NCBI GenBank assembly: GCA_020848545.1 | Contig: JADLHZ010000025.1 | Coordinates: forward strand, 62,001-126,000 | DNA: 64,000 nucleotides | Direction of reading: 5' to 3' | Source of the DNA: Deltaproteobacteria bacterium | GTDB taxonomy: Bacteria > Myxococcota > JADLHZ01 | Shown: positions 17,337 through 25,500 of the stretch, piece after piece | How positions within the stretch are numbered: the first letter of the stretch is position 1 | Layout: every line of letters starts with the position of its first letter | The notes under the pieces: generated by a model | Told to the model about the DNA's origin: nothing | The model's database searches: none | What the model saw: the letters and a program-made list of their open reading frames with translations, nothing else | Made by a program: the position numbers and the translations under genes

Positions 17337-18350
17337 GTGTTCTTCTTCGTCTCGCTCGTCCTGCTTGCGCCCGAGCCCGGCCAATACCCCGGCGGTCCGA
17401 ACACCGGCTATGTGCCGCCGCCGCAAGAGCAAGAGCGCCCGAAGGTCTACGACGAGCCGTCGAGCGAGCCCGTCGACCCCGACGCCTACGTGCGACCAGG
17501 CAGCGTGCCGCCGAGCGCGAGCCAGAGGAAGGTGCGTGACGACATCGAGCTCGGCTACCGGCGCATGCTGCGTAAAGACCCCTTCGGTGCGTTGAGCGCC
17601 TTCAAGGACGCGTTACGCAAGAACCCGAACGACAAAGGCGCGCAGATCGCCATCGCCGAGGCCAACTACGCGATCGCGCTTTTTTTCCAACGCCGCGGCC
17701 GCGTGAACGAAGCGCGGCGGGCCTACGCCGAGGCGCTCGCCGCGGATCCGAGCTTCTTCGAGGACGAGGACTTCCGTTGGCACTACGAGCTTGCGCACGA
17801 TCCGGCGTCGCTGCCGGCGTCGCTGCCGGCGCGTGCGAAGCAGGCGGAGAAGAAGAAGCCGAAGCTCGTCGACGACGGGCGCGCGTCGTTCCTACAACGC
17901 CCGTGGATTGGACCGCACATCGTCGTCGGGCCGGACTCGCTCGTCGGTGTCGGCGCCGGCGCGGCGTTCTTTTCGTTCTGGCGCAACGAGCTCACGTTTG
18001 ATCCGATCTTCGTCGCGCTGTGCGCCCGCATGCTCTTCTACGTGCCGAGCTGGAGCTTCACGCCCTATCTGTCGGTCGGCGGGCGGCTCGCGTTCTTGAA
18101 CCCGCCGATCGGGCGTGCGCCGCAGCGGCCTGGGCTCGAGATCTGGGGCACGAGCTTCGGCTCGGTTGGCGCCGGCCTGCAGTACTCGCACGCGATCGGC
18201 TTCTACGCGACGCTCGGCATCGAGATGCTGTTCATCGGCAACCAGCGGGTCGGCGCGGTCAACGCCGATCCGTCACCGTTCAATCCGGGGACCATCGTGT
18301 ATCCGCTGCCCTTGCCGCAGCTGTCGATCGGCTGGTTATTCGGCGGCTAG
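17337..18350 (+). CDS. Exported TPR plus outer-membrane barrel protein
   Basis: Protein of 337 aa starting at GTG 17337, with a short hydrophobic leader (MFFFVSLVLLAPEPG) and then a Pro-rich segment. Residues of about 75-150 form TPR-like helices ('GYRRMLRKDPFGALSAFKDA', 'RRGRVNEARRAYAEALAADP'). From about residue 190 onward, alternating hydrophobic strands rich in Gly and aromatics ('IGPHIVVGPDSLVGVGAGAA') end in '...SIGWLFGG', consistent with a small membrane beta-barrel. The function is not recognisable. The barrel is an inference from the strand pattern. Confidence 0.7.
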   Translation: MFFFVSLVLLAPEPGQYPGGPNTGYVPPPQEQERPKVYDEPSSEPVDPDAYVRPGSVPPSASQRKVRDDIELGYRRMLRKDPFGALSAFKDALRKNPNDKGAQIAIAEANYAIALFFQRRGRVNEARRAYAEALAADPSFFEDEDFRWHYELAHDPASLPASLPARAKQAEKKKPKLVDDGRASFLQRPWIGPHIVVGPDSLVGVGAGAAFFSFWRNELTFDPIFVALCARMLFYVPSWSFTPYLSVGGRLAFLNPPIGRAPQRPGLEIWGTSFGSVGAGLQYSHAIGFYATLGIEMLFIGNQRVGAVNADPSPFNPGTIVYPLPLPQLSIGWLFGG

Positions 18351-18442
18351 GCCACCAGGGCGCCCGCGCCTGAGACTAGCGCATTTTCGACGCCAATTGT
18401 CGCTTTCCAATCTTGGGCGAAAGCTGTAAGGAGCGCGCCCTT

Positions 18443-19906
18443 ATGATCCGTCCTTGGCTCGTTGCCGTGCTCTTTGCCCTCGCGTCTCATGCGATTGCGT
18501 CGTGCGCCGTCGAGACGGCGCCACCCGAGGAAAACAAGAAGGTCAAGGTCGCGCAGGGCACCTCTGCGCCGACGAGCGATGACGTTGGCGACGACACGAG
18601 CGACCCGACGCCGAACAAGAAGGACGATGGCGACACTGACGATCCGGATCCGACGCCGGATCCCGATCCGACGCCGCAACCGCAGCCGAACCCGAATCCG
18701 CAGCCGAATCCGCAGCCGCAGCCGTCGCCGACGAACCCGCACCAGAACGCTGAAGGATTGGGCAACGCCTGCACCGCCTGCAAGGCTGGCCAGTATTGCT
18801 TGACGTCCGATGGCGAGAAGTACTGCTCGCGCGACTGCACGCAAGCGTCGCCGTGCCCGGCGTATTGGGAGTGCGTCGGCCTCCAAGGCGGTGGCAACAC
18901 CTGCGTGAAGTCGGACCAGTACCCGATCGACAACCCGACGCCCCCCGTCGCCGCCGAAGCGGTGCTGACCACCGAAGATCCGAAGAACGGGCAAAACTGC
19001 GCCACGCAATCGTGCGGCACGGGCTTTTCGTGCGTGACGAGCGGCACGACCAAGACCTGCGCCAAGACGTGCAAGCGCGACATCGAGTGCCCGGCCGCGC
19101 GCGTCTGCGATCACTTCCAGCCGGACGTGTCGTTGTGTTGGCCGGGCGCGCCGCCGGCGACGGTCTACGCGATGGATCGCGATTGCACGCAAAACTGCAG
19201 CACCATCGAGACGTTCTGGGAGCCGCATAACGGCGACGGTTACCTCGTCACGCACTCGCCGCAGTATTCGTTCCTGCGCAAGGACTCGATCATGTTCATC
19301 CGCTACGCCGCGCGCATGGTCGAAGACTACATGCCGTCGCCGCACGGGGACCTCGCGCTCATGGACATGGGCCAGGCCGACGGCAACGTCCCTGGCGCCG
19401 ATCAATGCGGCTGCACGCGCGCCGACGTGAGCTGCAGCGAGAACTGCAACAAGCTGCGCCACCCGTACGGCTCGCACATGGACGGCTTCGATCTCGACGT
19501 CGCGTACTATCAGAACGCGCAGAACGCCGGGCGCGAAGTGTGCGGGAACAACGGCCAGTTCTGCACGGCGACGCCGAACATGGACTACCGCCGCACCGCG
19601 TACTTCTTCGCCCGCCTTTACGAGACCGGCCGCGTGCGGGTCATCGGCGTCGACACCGCGATCGCAGCGCCGCTGAAGGCCGCCGCCGATCAGCTGGTGA
19701 CGGAGGGTTGGATCTCGACCGGCGTGCGCAAGCGCTTCGACTCAGCCATCGCGTACGGCAACGGCTGGCCGTTTCACTTCCACCACTTTCACGTGAGCTT
19801 TGCGCCACCGTTGAGCAGCGGCCCGGGCCGTGATGAGCCAGCGTTTTTGCCGCATCCGCTCGTCGGCTGCGGTTTCGATCTCGACAAGCACGGCACCGGC
19901 TTCTAA
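18443..19906 (+). CDS. Lipoprotein murein endopeptidase, MepA (M74)-like, with long Pro-rich linker
   Basis: Lipoprotein of 487 aa starting at ATG 18443 with a good ribosome site (AAGGAG at 18428-18433). The signal ends at the lipobox 'IASC'. Residues of about 60-100 are a low-complexity DP/QP/NP linker. A Cys-rich middle follows ('ACTACKAGQYCLTSDGEKYC'). The C-terminal domain has the LAS/MepA metal-binding pattern: 'GSHMDGFDLDVAYY' near residue 345 (His and Asp ligands) and 'FHFHHFHVSF' near residue 445. MepA cleaves D-Ala-mDAP cross-links in peptidoglycan. Attachment through a flexible linker suggests it reaches the wall from an outer-membrane or inner-membrane anchor. Confidence 0.82.
   Translation: MIRPWLVAVLFALASHAIASCAVETAPPEENKKVKVAQGTSAPTSDDVGDDTSDPTPNKKDDGDTDDPDPTPDPDPTPQPQPNPNPQPNPQPQPSPTNPHQNAEGLGNACTACKAGQYCLTSDGEKYCSRDCTQASPCPAYWECVGLQGGGNTCVKSDQYPIDNPTPPVAAEAVLTTEDPKNGQNCATQSCGTGFSCVTSGTTKTCAKTCKRDIECPAARVCDHFQPDVSLCWPGAPPATVYAMDRDCTQNCSTIETFWEPHNGDGYLVTHSPQYSFLRKDSIMFIRYAARMVEDYMPSPHGDLALMDMGQADGNVPGADQCGCTRADVSCSENCNKLRHPYGSHMDGFDLDVAYYQNAQNAGREVCGNNGQFCTATPNMDYRRTAYFFARLYETGRVRVIGVDTAIAAPLKAAADQLVTEGWISTGVRKRFDSAIAYGNGWPFHFHHFHVSFAPPLSSGPGRDEPAFLPHPLVGCGFDLDKHGTGF
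18646..18740 (+). repeat. Low-complexity coding repeat (DP/QP/NP linker)
   Basis: Imperfect 6-base GAtCCg/CAgCCg/AAtCCg repetition inside the MepA-like gene encodes alternating Asp-Pro, Gln-Pro and Asn-Pro dipeptides. It forms an extended spacer and could vary in length by slippage without changing frame. Confidence 0.75.
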
Positions 19907-19915
19907 GCGCGTCGC

Positions 19916-20878
19916 ATGCGCAGGCTCGCGGGACTCTTCTACGGCGCGGCGCTCGGCTTCGTCATGATGGTGGCGCTCGCCGCCGTCTCGTTCAAGCAGA
20001 TCACGAAGAAGGCGGTGCCCGCCGGCGGCCTCGAGTACTTGGCGCCGGGCAGCGACGAGTGGCAGCCGATCGCGGCGCCGGGCGCGGGCGCGCTCGGGCA
20101 GATGTGGATCGGAAAGGCCGGTGAGCTGCTCGTCTCGACCGGCGCGTCGCCCTACGGCGCGGCGTGGAACGCGCAAACGGCGAAGTGGCAGACGACGCAA
20201 GAGCTGCCGCCCACCTTCGCGACGCATCCGACGATCACCGATGTGTCGTGGCGAGCGCTCCCGGGCGAAGCGTGGCTCACGACGACGACCGGCGACTGCG
20301 CGCCCATGCTCGAGCCGGAGAAGACGCGGCTGCCGGCGATCGCGCGCTGCGATCCCGAGAAGATCAACTATCGGCTGAGCGCGGCGACGAAGGCGAGCGA
20401 CGGTGCGTTGCTCGTGACCTACTACCACGATGACGATCAGACGACGCGCGCGTGGCGCCTCGATCCCGGCGCGCAGGCATGGATGGACACCGGCGTGCTG
20501 CCGTTGGTCGCAGCGTCGGAGGTGCTCGTCGCCGGCACTCACGGCGACGCGCTTGTCGTCGGCGGTGACGGTCGAATGGTGCGCTACGACAAGAAGACGT
20601 GGGCCGCCTTGCCGAGGATGCGGAGCGATCGCATCGGTTGGCAGGCGGCACTGACGAAGGACGGCGGCGTCATCGCCGGCGGAGGCTTTCCGAACGAAGA
20701 GCCGATGAATCGCTTCTGGCTCTCGGCGATCGTCGTCGGCTTTGTCGCGCTCGCCTTGTGGCTGGCGAAGAAGAAGGCCATCGGCTTCGTGGCGCTGATC
20801 TTCGGCGGCACTCTCGGCGTCGCGCTGGCGATCGCCGCGTTCTTCATCCTCTGGATCGCGATAGGCGCGCGCTTCTGA
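19916..20878 (+). CDS. Membrane protein of unknown function with beta-propeller-like repeats
   Basis: Protein of 320 aa. It has one N-terminal membrane helix (LFYGAALGFVMMVALAAVSF), an extracytoplasmic region of about 230 residues with repeated short strands and Trp/Gly turns ('GKAGELLVSTGASPYGAAW', 'GGDGRMVRYDKKTW') that resemble Kelch or propeller blades, and two C-terminal helices (about 265-318). No family recognised. It starts 9 bases after the MepA-like gene and is probably co-transcribed, so an envelope role is plausible. Confidence 0.65.
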   Translation: MRRLAGLFYGAALGFVMMVALAAVSFKQITKKAVPAGGLEYLAPGSDEWQPIAAPGAGALGQMWIGKAGELLVSTGASPYGAAWNAQTAKWQTTQELPPTFATHPTITDVSWRALPGEAWLTTTTGDCAPMLEPEKTRLPAIARCDPEKINYRLSAATKASDGALLVTYYHDDDQTTRAWRLDPGAQAWMDTGVLPLVAASEVLVAGTHGDALVVGGDGRMVRYDKKTWAALPRMRSDRIGWQAALTKDGGVIAGGGFPNEEPMNRFWLSAIVVGFVALALWLAKKKAIGFVALIFGGTLGVALAIAAFFILWIAIGARF

Positions 20879-20984
20879 CGGGTTGCGCCGTCTCGCAACC
20901 GGTTGTCGAAGCGACGTTTTTTCGCCCTTGCCGATAAGCTCAGTTGAAAAAGACCTCGGCCGCATGTAAAGACTGGGTGAGCAG

Positions 20985-21719
20985 ATGAAAGTGATTTTCA
21001 AATTCACTCGTCACGCCAGCCGCCGGGCCCGCCTCACGTTGGCGATGCTCGTCGCCACGGCTTTGCACGTGGGCCTGCTGCGCTTTTCGCCGTCGGACGC
21101 CTCGGGGTTTGCCCCACGCCCGCGCGTGAGCCTCGCGATCGTCGTGGCGAAGACGGTGGCGCCGCCGCCGCCGGCACCCGTGGCACACGCGAAGAAGCCC
21201 CGGGCGTTGCACCCCGAAGTCGCACCCGTGGCCGCACCGACACCAGTCCCACCCGATGCGGCCGCGCCGGAAGCCGCGCCGCGCGAAGTCTCGATCGACG
21301 CCGTCGTTACCGCGCCCGCGCCGAGCGGCGTGGCGGTCGCCGTGTCTGGCAACGGCGTTGGCGAAGGAACCGCTACGCCGACGCCGGCCGTCGCACCAAC
21401 GCCCGGACCGAGCGCTGCGAAAGTGCGTGAGTCGATCGGCCACTACTCCGGCTGGCTGCGCCAAAAGGTCGACGCGTTGAAGCGCTATCCGCTGCAAGCG
21501 CGGCGCATGCACGTGCAAGGCACGACCATCGTCAGCGTGCGCGTGCGTCGCGACGGGCAGCTCGCTTGTGCGCCGCAGATCGTCACCTCTTCGCACCCGA
21601 TCTTGGACCAGGAAGCGCTGCGCATGGTCTCGCAGGCGGCGCCGTTTCAATCGCTGCCCGAGGGCTCGGGCGACGTCGTCGAGTTCACCATCCCGATCGA
21701 TTTCTCGCTCACGTCCTGA
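20985..21719 (+). CDS. TonB-like energy transducer
   Basis: Protein of 244 aa. A single N-terminal anchor helix (LTLAMLVATALHVGLLRF) is preceded by basic residues. A long Pro/Ala/Val-rich periplasmic spacer (about 40-145) follows, and then a TonB C-terminal domain ('YSGWLRQKVDALKRYPLQAR', 'GTTIVSVRVRRDGQLACAPQ', 'SSHPILDQEALRMVSQAAPF'). Known TonB proteins pass proton-motive force from ExbBD to outer-membrane receptors; no exbB or exbD is seen nearby. The start is supported by a weak ribosome site (GTGAG) 5-9 bases upstream. Confidence 0.88.
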   Translation: MKVIFKFTRHASRRARLTLAMLVATALHVGLLRFSPSDASGFAPRPRVSLAIVVAKTVAPPPPAPVAHAKKPRALHPEVAPVAAPTPVPPDAAAPEAAPREVSIDAVVTAPAPSGVAVAVSGNGVGEGTATPTPAVAPTPGPSAAKVRESIGHYSGWLRQKVDALKRYPLQARRMHVQGTTIVSVRVRRDGQLACAPQIVTSSHPILDQEALRMVSQAAPFQSLPEGSGDVVEFTIPIDFSLTS

Positions 21720-21752
21720 CAGGCTTTTCGCTTTAGGGCAGGCTCGCCGGCC

Positions 21753-22250
21753 GTGCCCTTTCAGCTCGACGCCCCGCTCGCGCATCCACCGAAGCCGCAC
21801 TTCGCTTGGCCGCTGCGCGCGCTCGCGTTCTGCTTGCGTCGCGTCGCCGTGTTCATCGCGATCATCGGCGTATGGCAGCGCGTGATCTTGCGGCGCGCCC
21901 ACGGGATCGAGTGGACGCTCGACGGCACCTGCAAGTCGTGCGGCCGCTGCTGCGAGAACCTGATGCTGCCATCGGGCAAGCTCGCCTCGTGGCGCATCGT
22001 CGTCTGGCTGCGGCGCTTCTGGCACGAAGGCGTCAACGACTTCTATCCGAAGGCGATGTTCATCGAGAGCGAGGGCCGATCGTTTCAAGCGTACGGTTGC
22101 CGCAACTGGACCGCTGAGAAAACCTGCGCGCGCTACACGCTGCGACCGTTCGTCTGCCGCGTGTATCCGGCGCTGGCGTTGCTCGATCGGCCGACGCCGG
22201 CTCAGCACTGCGGCTATCGCGTGCGCGAGCGGTTGCGGGTCGTCGAGTGA
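21753..22250 (+). CDS. YkgJ-type cysteine-cluster protein
   Basis: Protein of 165 aa starting at GTG 21753. It has the CxxCxxCC cluster ('GTCKSCGRCCENL', residues of about 58-70) and further conserved Cys ('YGCRNW', 'TCARYTLRPFVCRVYP'), the pattern of the YkgJ zinc/iron-binding family. A hydrophobic segment at about 27-46 suggests membrane association. The biochemical role of the family is not settled. It overlaps queG by GTGA, so it may work with or near that Fe-S enzyme. Confidence 0.8.
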   Translation: MPFQLDAPLAHPPKPHFAWPLRALAFCLRRVAVFIAIIGVWQRVILRRAHGIEWTLDGTCKSCGRCCENLMLPSGKLASWRIVVWLRRFWHEGVNDFYPKAMFIESEGRSFQAYGCRNWTAEKTCARYTLRPFVCRVYPALALLDRPTPAQHCGYRVRERLRVVE

Positions 22251-23404
22251 GGGCCAGGCTCGCGATCACCGACGGTCGCCGCGCGCTGCTTCCCGTGAGC
22301 GACGTGGCGCGATCGACGCTCGCGATCGACGACGCCGACGCGTTCGAGGCGGCGTACGGCGTGCTCGCGCGCGTGCTCTCGCTCGAGCGGCACCAGGCGA
22401 ACTTCCTCGCGGTGCGCGCCGGCGATCCGCCGATCGTCACCTTTCGCGTCTCGCGCGAGCTCTCTGCGCCTGCGGGCTTTCGCTGGGCGCGCGCAGAGGA
22501 TGTGCCGGCCGACGCGAAGGCCGACATCCTCGCCTGCGCGGCCGTGCTCGGCTTTTCGCGGGCCGGCGTGACGACGCCCGTACTACCCGAGCGCTACCTC
22601 GATCGCTTCGACGCGTGGCTCGCGAGCGGCGCTCATGCGGGCATGGACTTTCTTGCGCGCAAGGCGGCGCCGCGCCGTGATCCTGCGCTCGTGCTTCCGG
22701 GCGCGCAGAGCGTCATCGCGCTGGCGACGGCGTACGCAGCAGATGACGCGAGCGATCCGCGCGCGCGCATCGCCCGCTACGCGCAGAGCCGTGACTATCA
22801 CGAGGTCATCGAAAAGCGCCTGCACGTCCTGAAGGCGTTCATCGAGCGCACGTTCTCGGCGCGCTGCTACAACTCTGTCGACACCGGCCCGGTGCTCGAG
22901 CGTGCGTACGCCGAGCGCGCTGGCCTCGGTTGGATCGGCAAGAACGGGCTGCTCATCTCGCGCACGCAGGGCTCGTACGCGTTCCTCGCGACCTTGTGGA
23001 CGACGCTCGCGCTCGCACCGGACGCGCAGCACGACGAGCACTGCGGCACTTGCGACGCGTGCCTCACCGGCTGCCCGACGCGCGCGATCACCGCGCCCGG
23101 CTTCGTCGACGCACGCCGCTGCATCTCGTACTGGACCATCGAGCACGAAGGCGCTTTGGACGATGCGCCGCCGTCGCACGGGTGGCTCTTCGGCTGCGAC
23201 GTTTGCCAAGAGGTGTGCCCGTGGAACCGCTTCGCGGGATCGCCGACGATGGCCGAGCTCGCGACGAAGCGCACGTTGACGGTGGACGTGGCGCACGCCT
23301 CCGACGGCGAGATCGACGCTGCGATCGCCGGCACGCCGTTGCGCCGCGCCGGGGCGGCGGGCCTCCGTCGGAACGTGCGCAGGATCCTGCCGATCGTCGA
23401 GTGA
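22247..23404 (+). CDS. queG: Epoxyqueuosine reductase QueG with N-terminal extension
   Basis: Cobalamin and Fe-S enzyme that reduces epoxyqueuosine to queuosine in tRNA anticodons. Recognised by the catalytic-Asp stretch 'YNSVDTGPVLERAYAERAG' near residue 212, the Fe-S motif 'CGTCDACLTGCPTRAI', 'RRCISYWTIEHEGAL' and 'GCDVCQEVCPWNRF'. The QueG core begins at about residue 90 ('ADAKADILACAAVLGFSRAG'). The first 85 or so residues are extra and resemble no domain I know. The start at GTG 22247 overlaps the YkgJ-type stop. The C-terminal end is shorter than in QueG proteins that carry HEAT repeats. Confidence 0.9.
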   Translation: MRARLAITDGRRALLPVSDVARSTLAIDDADAFEAAYGVLARVLSLERHQANFLAVRAGDPPIVTFRVSRELSAPAGFRWARAEDVPADAKADILACAAVLGFSRAGVTTPVLPERYLDRFDAWLASGAHAGMDFLARKAAPRRDPALVLPGAQSVIALATAYAADDASDPRARIARYAQSRDYHEVIEKRLHVLKAFIERTFSARCYNSVDTGPVLERAYAERAGLGWIGKNGLLISRTQGSYAFLATLWTTLALAPDAQHDEHCGTCDACLTGCPTRAITAPGFVDARRCISYWTIEHEGALDDAPPSHGWLFGCDVCQEVCPWNRFAGSPTMAELATKRTLTVDVAHASDGEIDAAIAGTPLRRAGAAGLRRNVRRILPIVE

Positions 23405-23429
23405 GGACCTTGCTCAGTCCTCGTAGGCT

Positions 23430-25157
23430 CTATTTCGTCCCGATCGCCGCCAACGCGTTCTTCAGCGCCTCTTGTAGACACTTGAGATCCGCCTGGCCCT
23501 CGAGCGCCTTCAAGAGCGGCGCCGCGCCGACGATCTTGCGCTCGGCCACCGCCTGCACGGTCTTCTTCTTCTCGACGCACGTCGTCGCGACCTCGAGATC
23601 GATCTCGGCGACGTCTTCGTAGTCGAGCTCGTCTTTTCCGCCGAGCTTCTCGACCGCGTCGACGACGGCCCAGCGATCGATCTTCGCTTCCTCTGTCGAG
23701 CGATCGACGAGGCGTCCGATCGCCGGCGGGCCGATCTCACCGATGAGCACCGACTTCGCCTTGCTGCTCCCGTGCGCCGTCGCTTCGATGAGGTCGCTGA
23801 CCAGCACGTCGTTGTCGCGGTGCAGCGCGTTCCTCTTGATCGCTGCTTTGTGCGCCTCGGCCGACGCGTCCCAGGCGCCGGTGCCGATCAACGCGTGGCC
23901 GCGCCAGAACCAGTAGTCCGAGTGCTGCTGATAGCCCTTCACCTTGCCGAGGTCGTCGAGCCGCGAGAGCGCCGTCGTGAACGCGCGATCGACGATCAAG
24001 CTGCGCACCTCGCGGTAGGGATCGTAGCGCAGTCGATCCGAGATGACGAACGCGAGCCAGCCGAAGAGCACGAGCGCGACCGAGACTGTGATGACGATGC
24101 GCCGCCGGCCGAAGCGTGCTTCGAGGTGCCGCATGCGCAGCGTCATGTCGTCGGTCGCGCGCGAGAGCCAACGTTCCTTCTGCGGGACGTCAGTCGGCGC
24201 CGTGATCGGCGTCGTCGTCTCGCCGAACACCGGCCCGGTCGAAGGGTCCGGCATCGGCATCTCAGGCGCCACCGCCAGCCCGACGAGCCCGAGCGAGAGC
24301 GCGTCTTTTCGGATGCCGCTCATCAAGCCGTCCTCCAGCTGATCGAGGAGCTTGTGCAGCTGCCGTCGCTGCACGCCGCCCACGCGCTGCAGCGGCTCGA
24401 GCACCGCGCTCAAGACGACGCTGAAGACGCCGAGGCCGACGATCAGGAGCGCGATCGACACGAACACCTCGCTCGGCGACGGATCCGGCGGAAAGATGTC
24501 GTAGAACACGCTGCCCGCGCGCTTGCCGAGGAAGAAGCTCGAGCTCTTGTCGTCTTTGGCGTGGCTCTGCGCCACCTTGTTGCCGATCGCGTAGACGTCG
24601 AACGCGACTTCGCCGAACACCATGCGCGCGGCGAGCAAGAGGAGCGCCGAGCTCAGCGCCTGAAAGATCGTCCAGCGCGCGTTGACGAGCTCCTTCATCG
24701 GCCAGCTCAAGCGATCGAAGAAGTGCTCCGCGCTCGCGAGGCGGCGCAGGGCTGGGTGCAAGGGCCAGAGCGCGCGCAGTTTTTCGTCGGCGTAGATCGC
24801 TTGTGCGTAGGCGTGCGTCTGCTCTTGCGGCGACGCCACGCCGAGGAGCTCTTTGGCCACGAGCGCCTCGATGCGCTTCTCCGCCGTCGGCTTCAGCGAC
24901 AACGGCAAGTCGAGCAAGCGCTTCGCGAGCGCGTCCCAACCGAGCTTCTCGAGCCAAGAGCCGAGCTTGCGCGCGGCGAGCGCCGGGATCGCAAACACGA
25001 AGTTGAAGAGGTGCTTGAAGGCGTCGCGCAGGAAGGTCTCGCGCAGGCGAAGCAGCGTCGCCTTCCACGAGAAGTACTCGGCGACGAACGCGTCGACGCG
25101 CTTGCGCCGGTCGGCGATGTAGCTCTGCGTCGCGGCTTCGAGCGCGATGAAGCTCAC
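23430..25157 (-). CDS. Multi-pass membrane protein of unknown function with HEAT-like C-terminus
   Basis: Protein of 575 aa, third gene of the PBP1A operon. The start is set at GTG 25157, 7 bases after the upstream stop; a longer reading would overlap the coiled-coil gene. It has an amphipathic helical N-terminus with a possible hydrophobic hairpin near 55-75, clear membrane helices near 175-200 and 240-265, and another near 355-375 (ITVSVALVLFGWLAFVIS). The region after that (about 200 residues) has TPR/HEAT-like helices ending in a Cys-containing alpha-rich tail. No family recognised. Co-transcription with PBP1A suggests a cell-wall or envelope role, by inference only. Confidence 0.7.
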   Translation of the reverse strand: MSFIALEAATQSYIADRRKRVDAFVAEYFSWKATLLRLRETFLRDAFKHLFNFVFAIPALAARKLGSWLEKLGWDALAKRLLDLPLSLKPTAEKRIEALVAKELLGVASPQEQTHAYAQAIYADEKLRALWPLHPALRRLASAEHFFDRLSWPMKELVNARWTIFQALSSALLLLAARMVFGEVAFDVYAIGNKVAQSHAKDDKSSSFFLGKRAGSVFYDIFPPDPSPSEVFVSIALLIVGLGVFSVVLSAVLEPLQRVGGVQRRQLHKLLDQLEDGLMSGIRKDALSLGLVGLAVAPEMPMPDPSTGPVFGETTTPITAPTDVPQKERWLSRATDDMTLRMRHLEARFGRRRIVITVSVALVLFGWLAFVISDRLRYDPYREVRSLIVDRAFTTALSRLDDLGKVKGYQQHSDYWFWRGHALIGTGAWDASAEAHKAAIKRNALHRDNDVLVSDLIEATAHGSSKAKSVLIGEIGPPAIGRLVDRSTEEAKIDRWAVVDAVEKLGGKDELDYEDVAEIDLEVATTCVEKKKTVQAVAERKIVGAAPLLKALEGQADLKCLQEALKNALAAIGTK

Positions 25158-25164
25158 GTCACGC

Positions 25165-25500
25165 TCAGGGGACCGCTTGGCGGAGCTTCTGAATGCCTTC
25201 GGCCGCGCGCTGCGTGAGCGTCGCAACTTCGGCGAGCCTCGTCTGTACGCGCTTCGCTTCGTCCTGCTGCTCGTCGGTGTCCTCCGCTAGCGCGTCGAGG
25301 GTGTCGAGCACCTCCGAGAGATGCTCCTGGGCGAGCAGCACGTCGCGGGCGATGCGCGAGCCTTCGCGCGCGTAGACGAGGCCGCTCTCGAAGAGCTTCT
25401 GCAGCATCGCCCGCAGATTGCCGAGCACGGTGACGAGCATGGCGCGGTTCTGCTTCAGCTGGCGGACGGTCTTCAGCGCGGCGAAGGAGACGACGCTCAT
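25165..25500 (-). CDS. Small coiled-coil protein in the PBP1A operon
   Basis: Protein of 111 aa, almost entirely helical and without signal peptide or membrane helix ('LLAQEHLSEVLDTLDALAED', heptad-like spacing through about residue 105). Its ATG overlaps the PBP1A stop (ATGA) and its stop lies 7 bases before the membrane-protein gene. It could be a scaffolding partner of either neighbour. No family recognised. Confidence 0.7.
   Translation of the reverse strand: MSVVSFAALKTVRQLKQNRAMLVTVLGNLRAMLQKLFESGLVYAREGSRIARDVLLAQEHLSEVLDTLDALAEDTDEQQDEAKRVQTRLAEVATLTQRAAEGIQKLRQAVP

Noticed and set aside
18646-18740. Periodic repeat that might be a CRISPR or tandem-repeat array
   Set aside because: It is an in-frame protein-coding Pro dipeptide repeat with no unique spacers.
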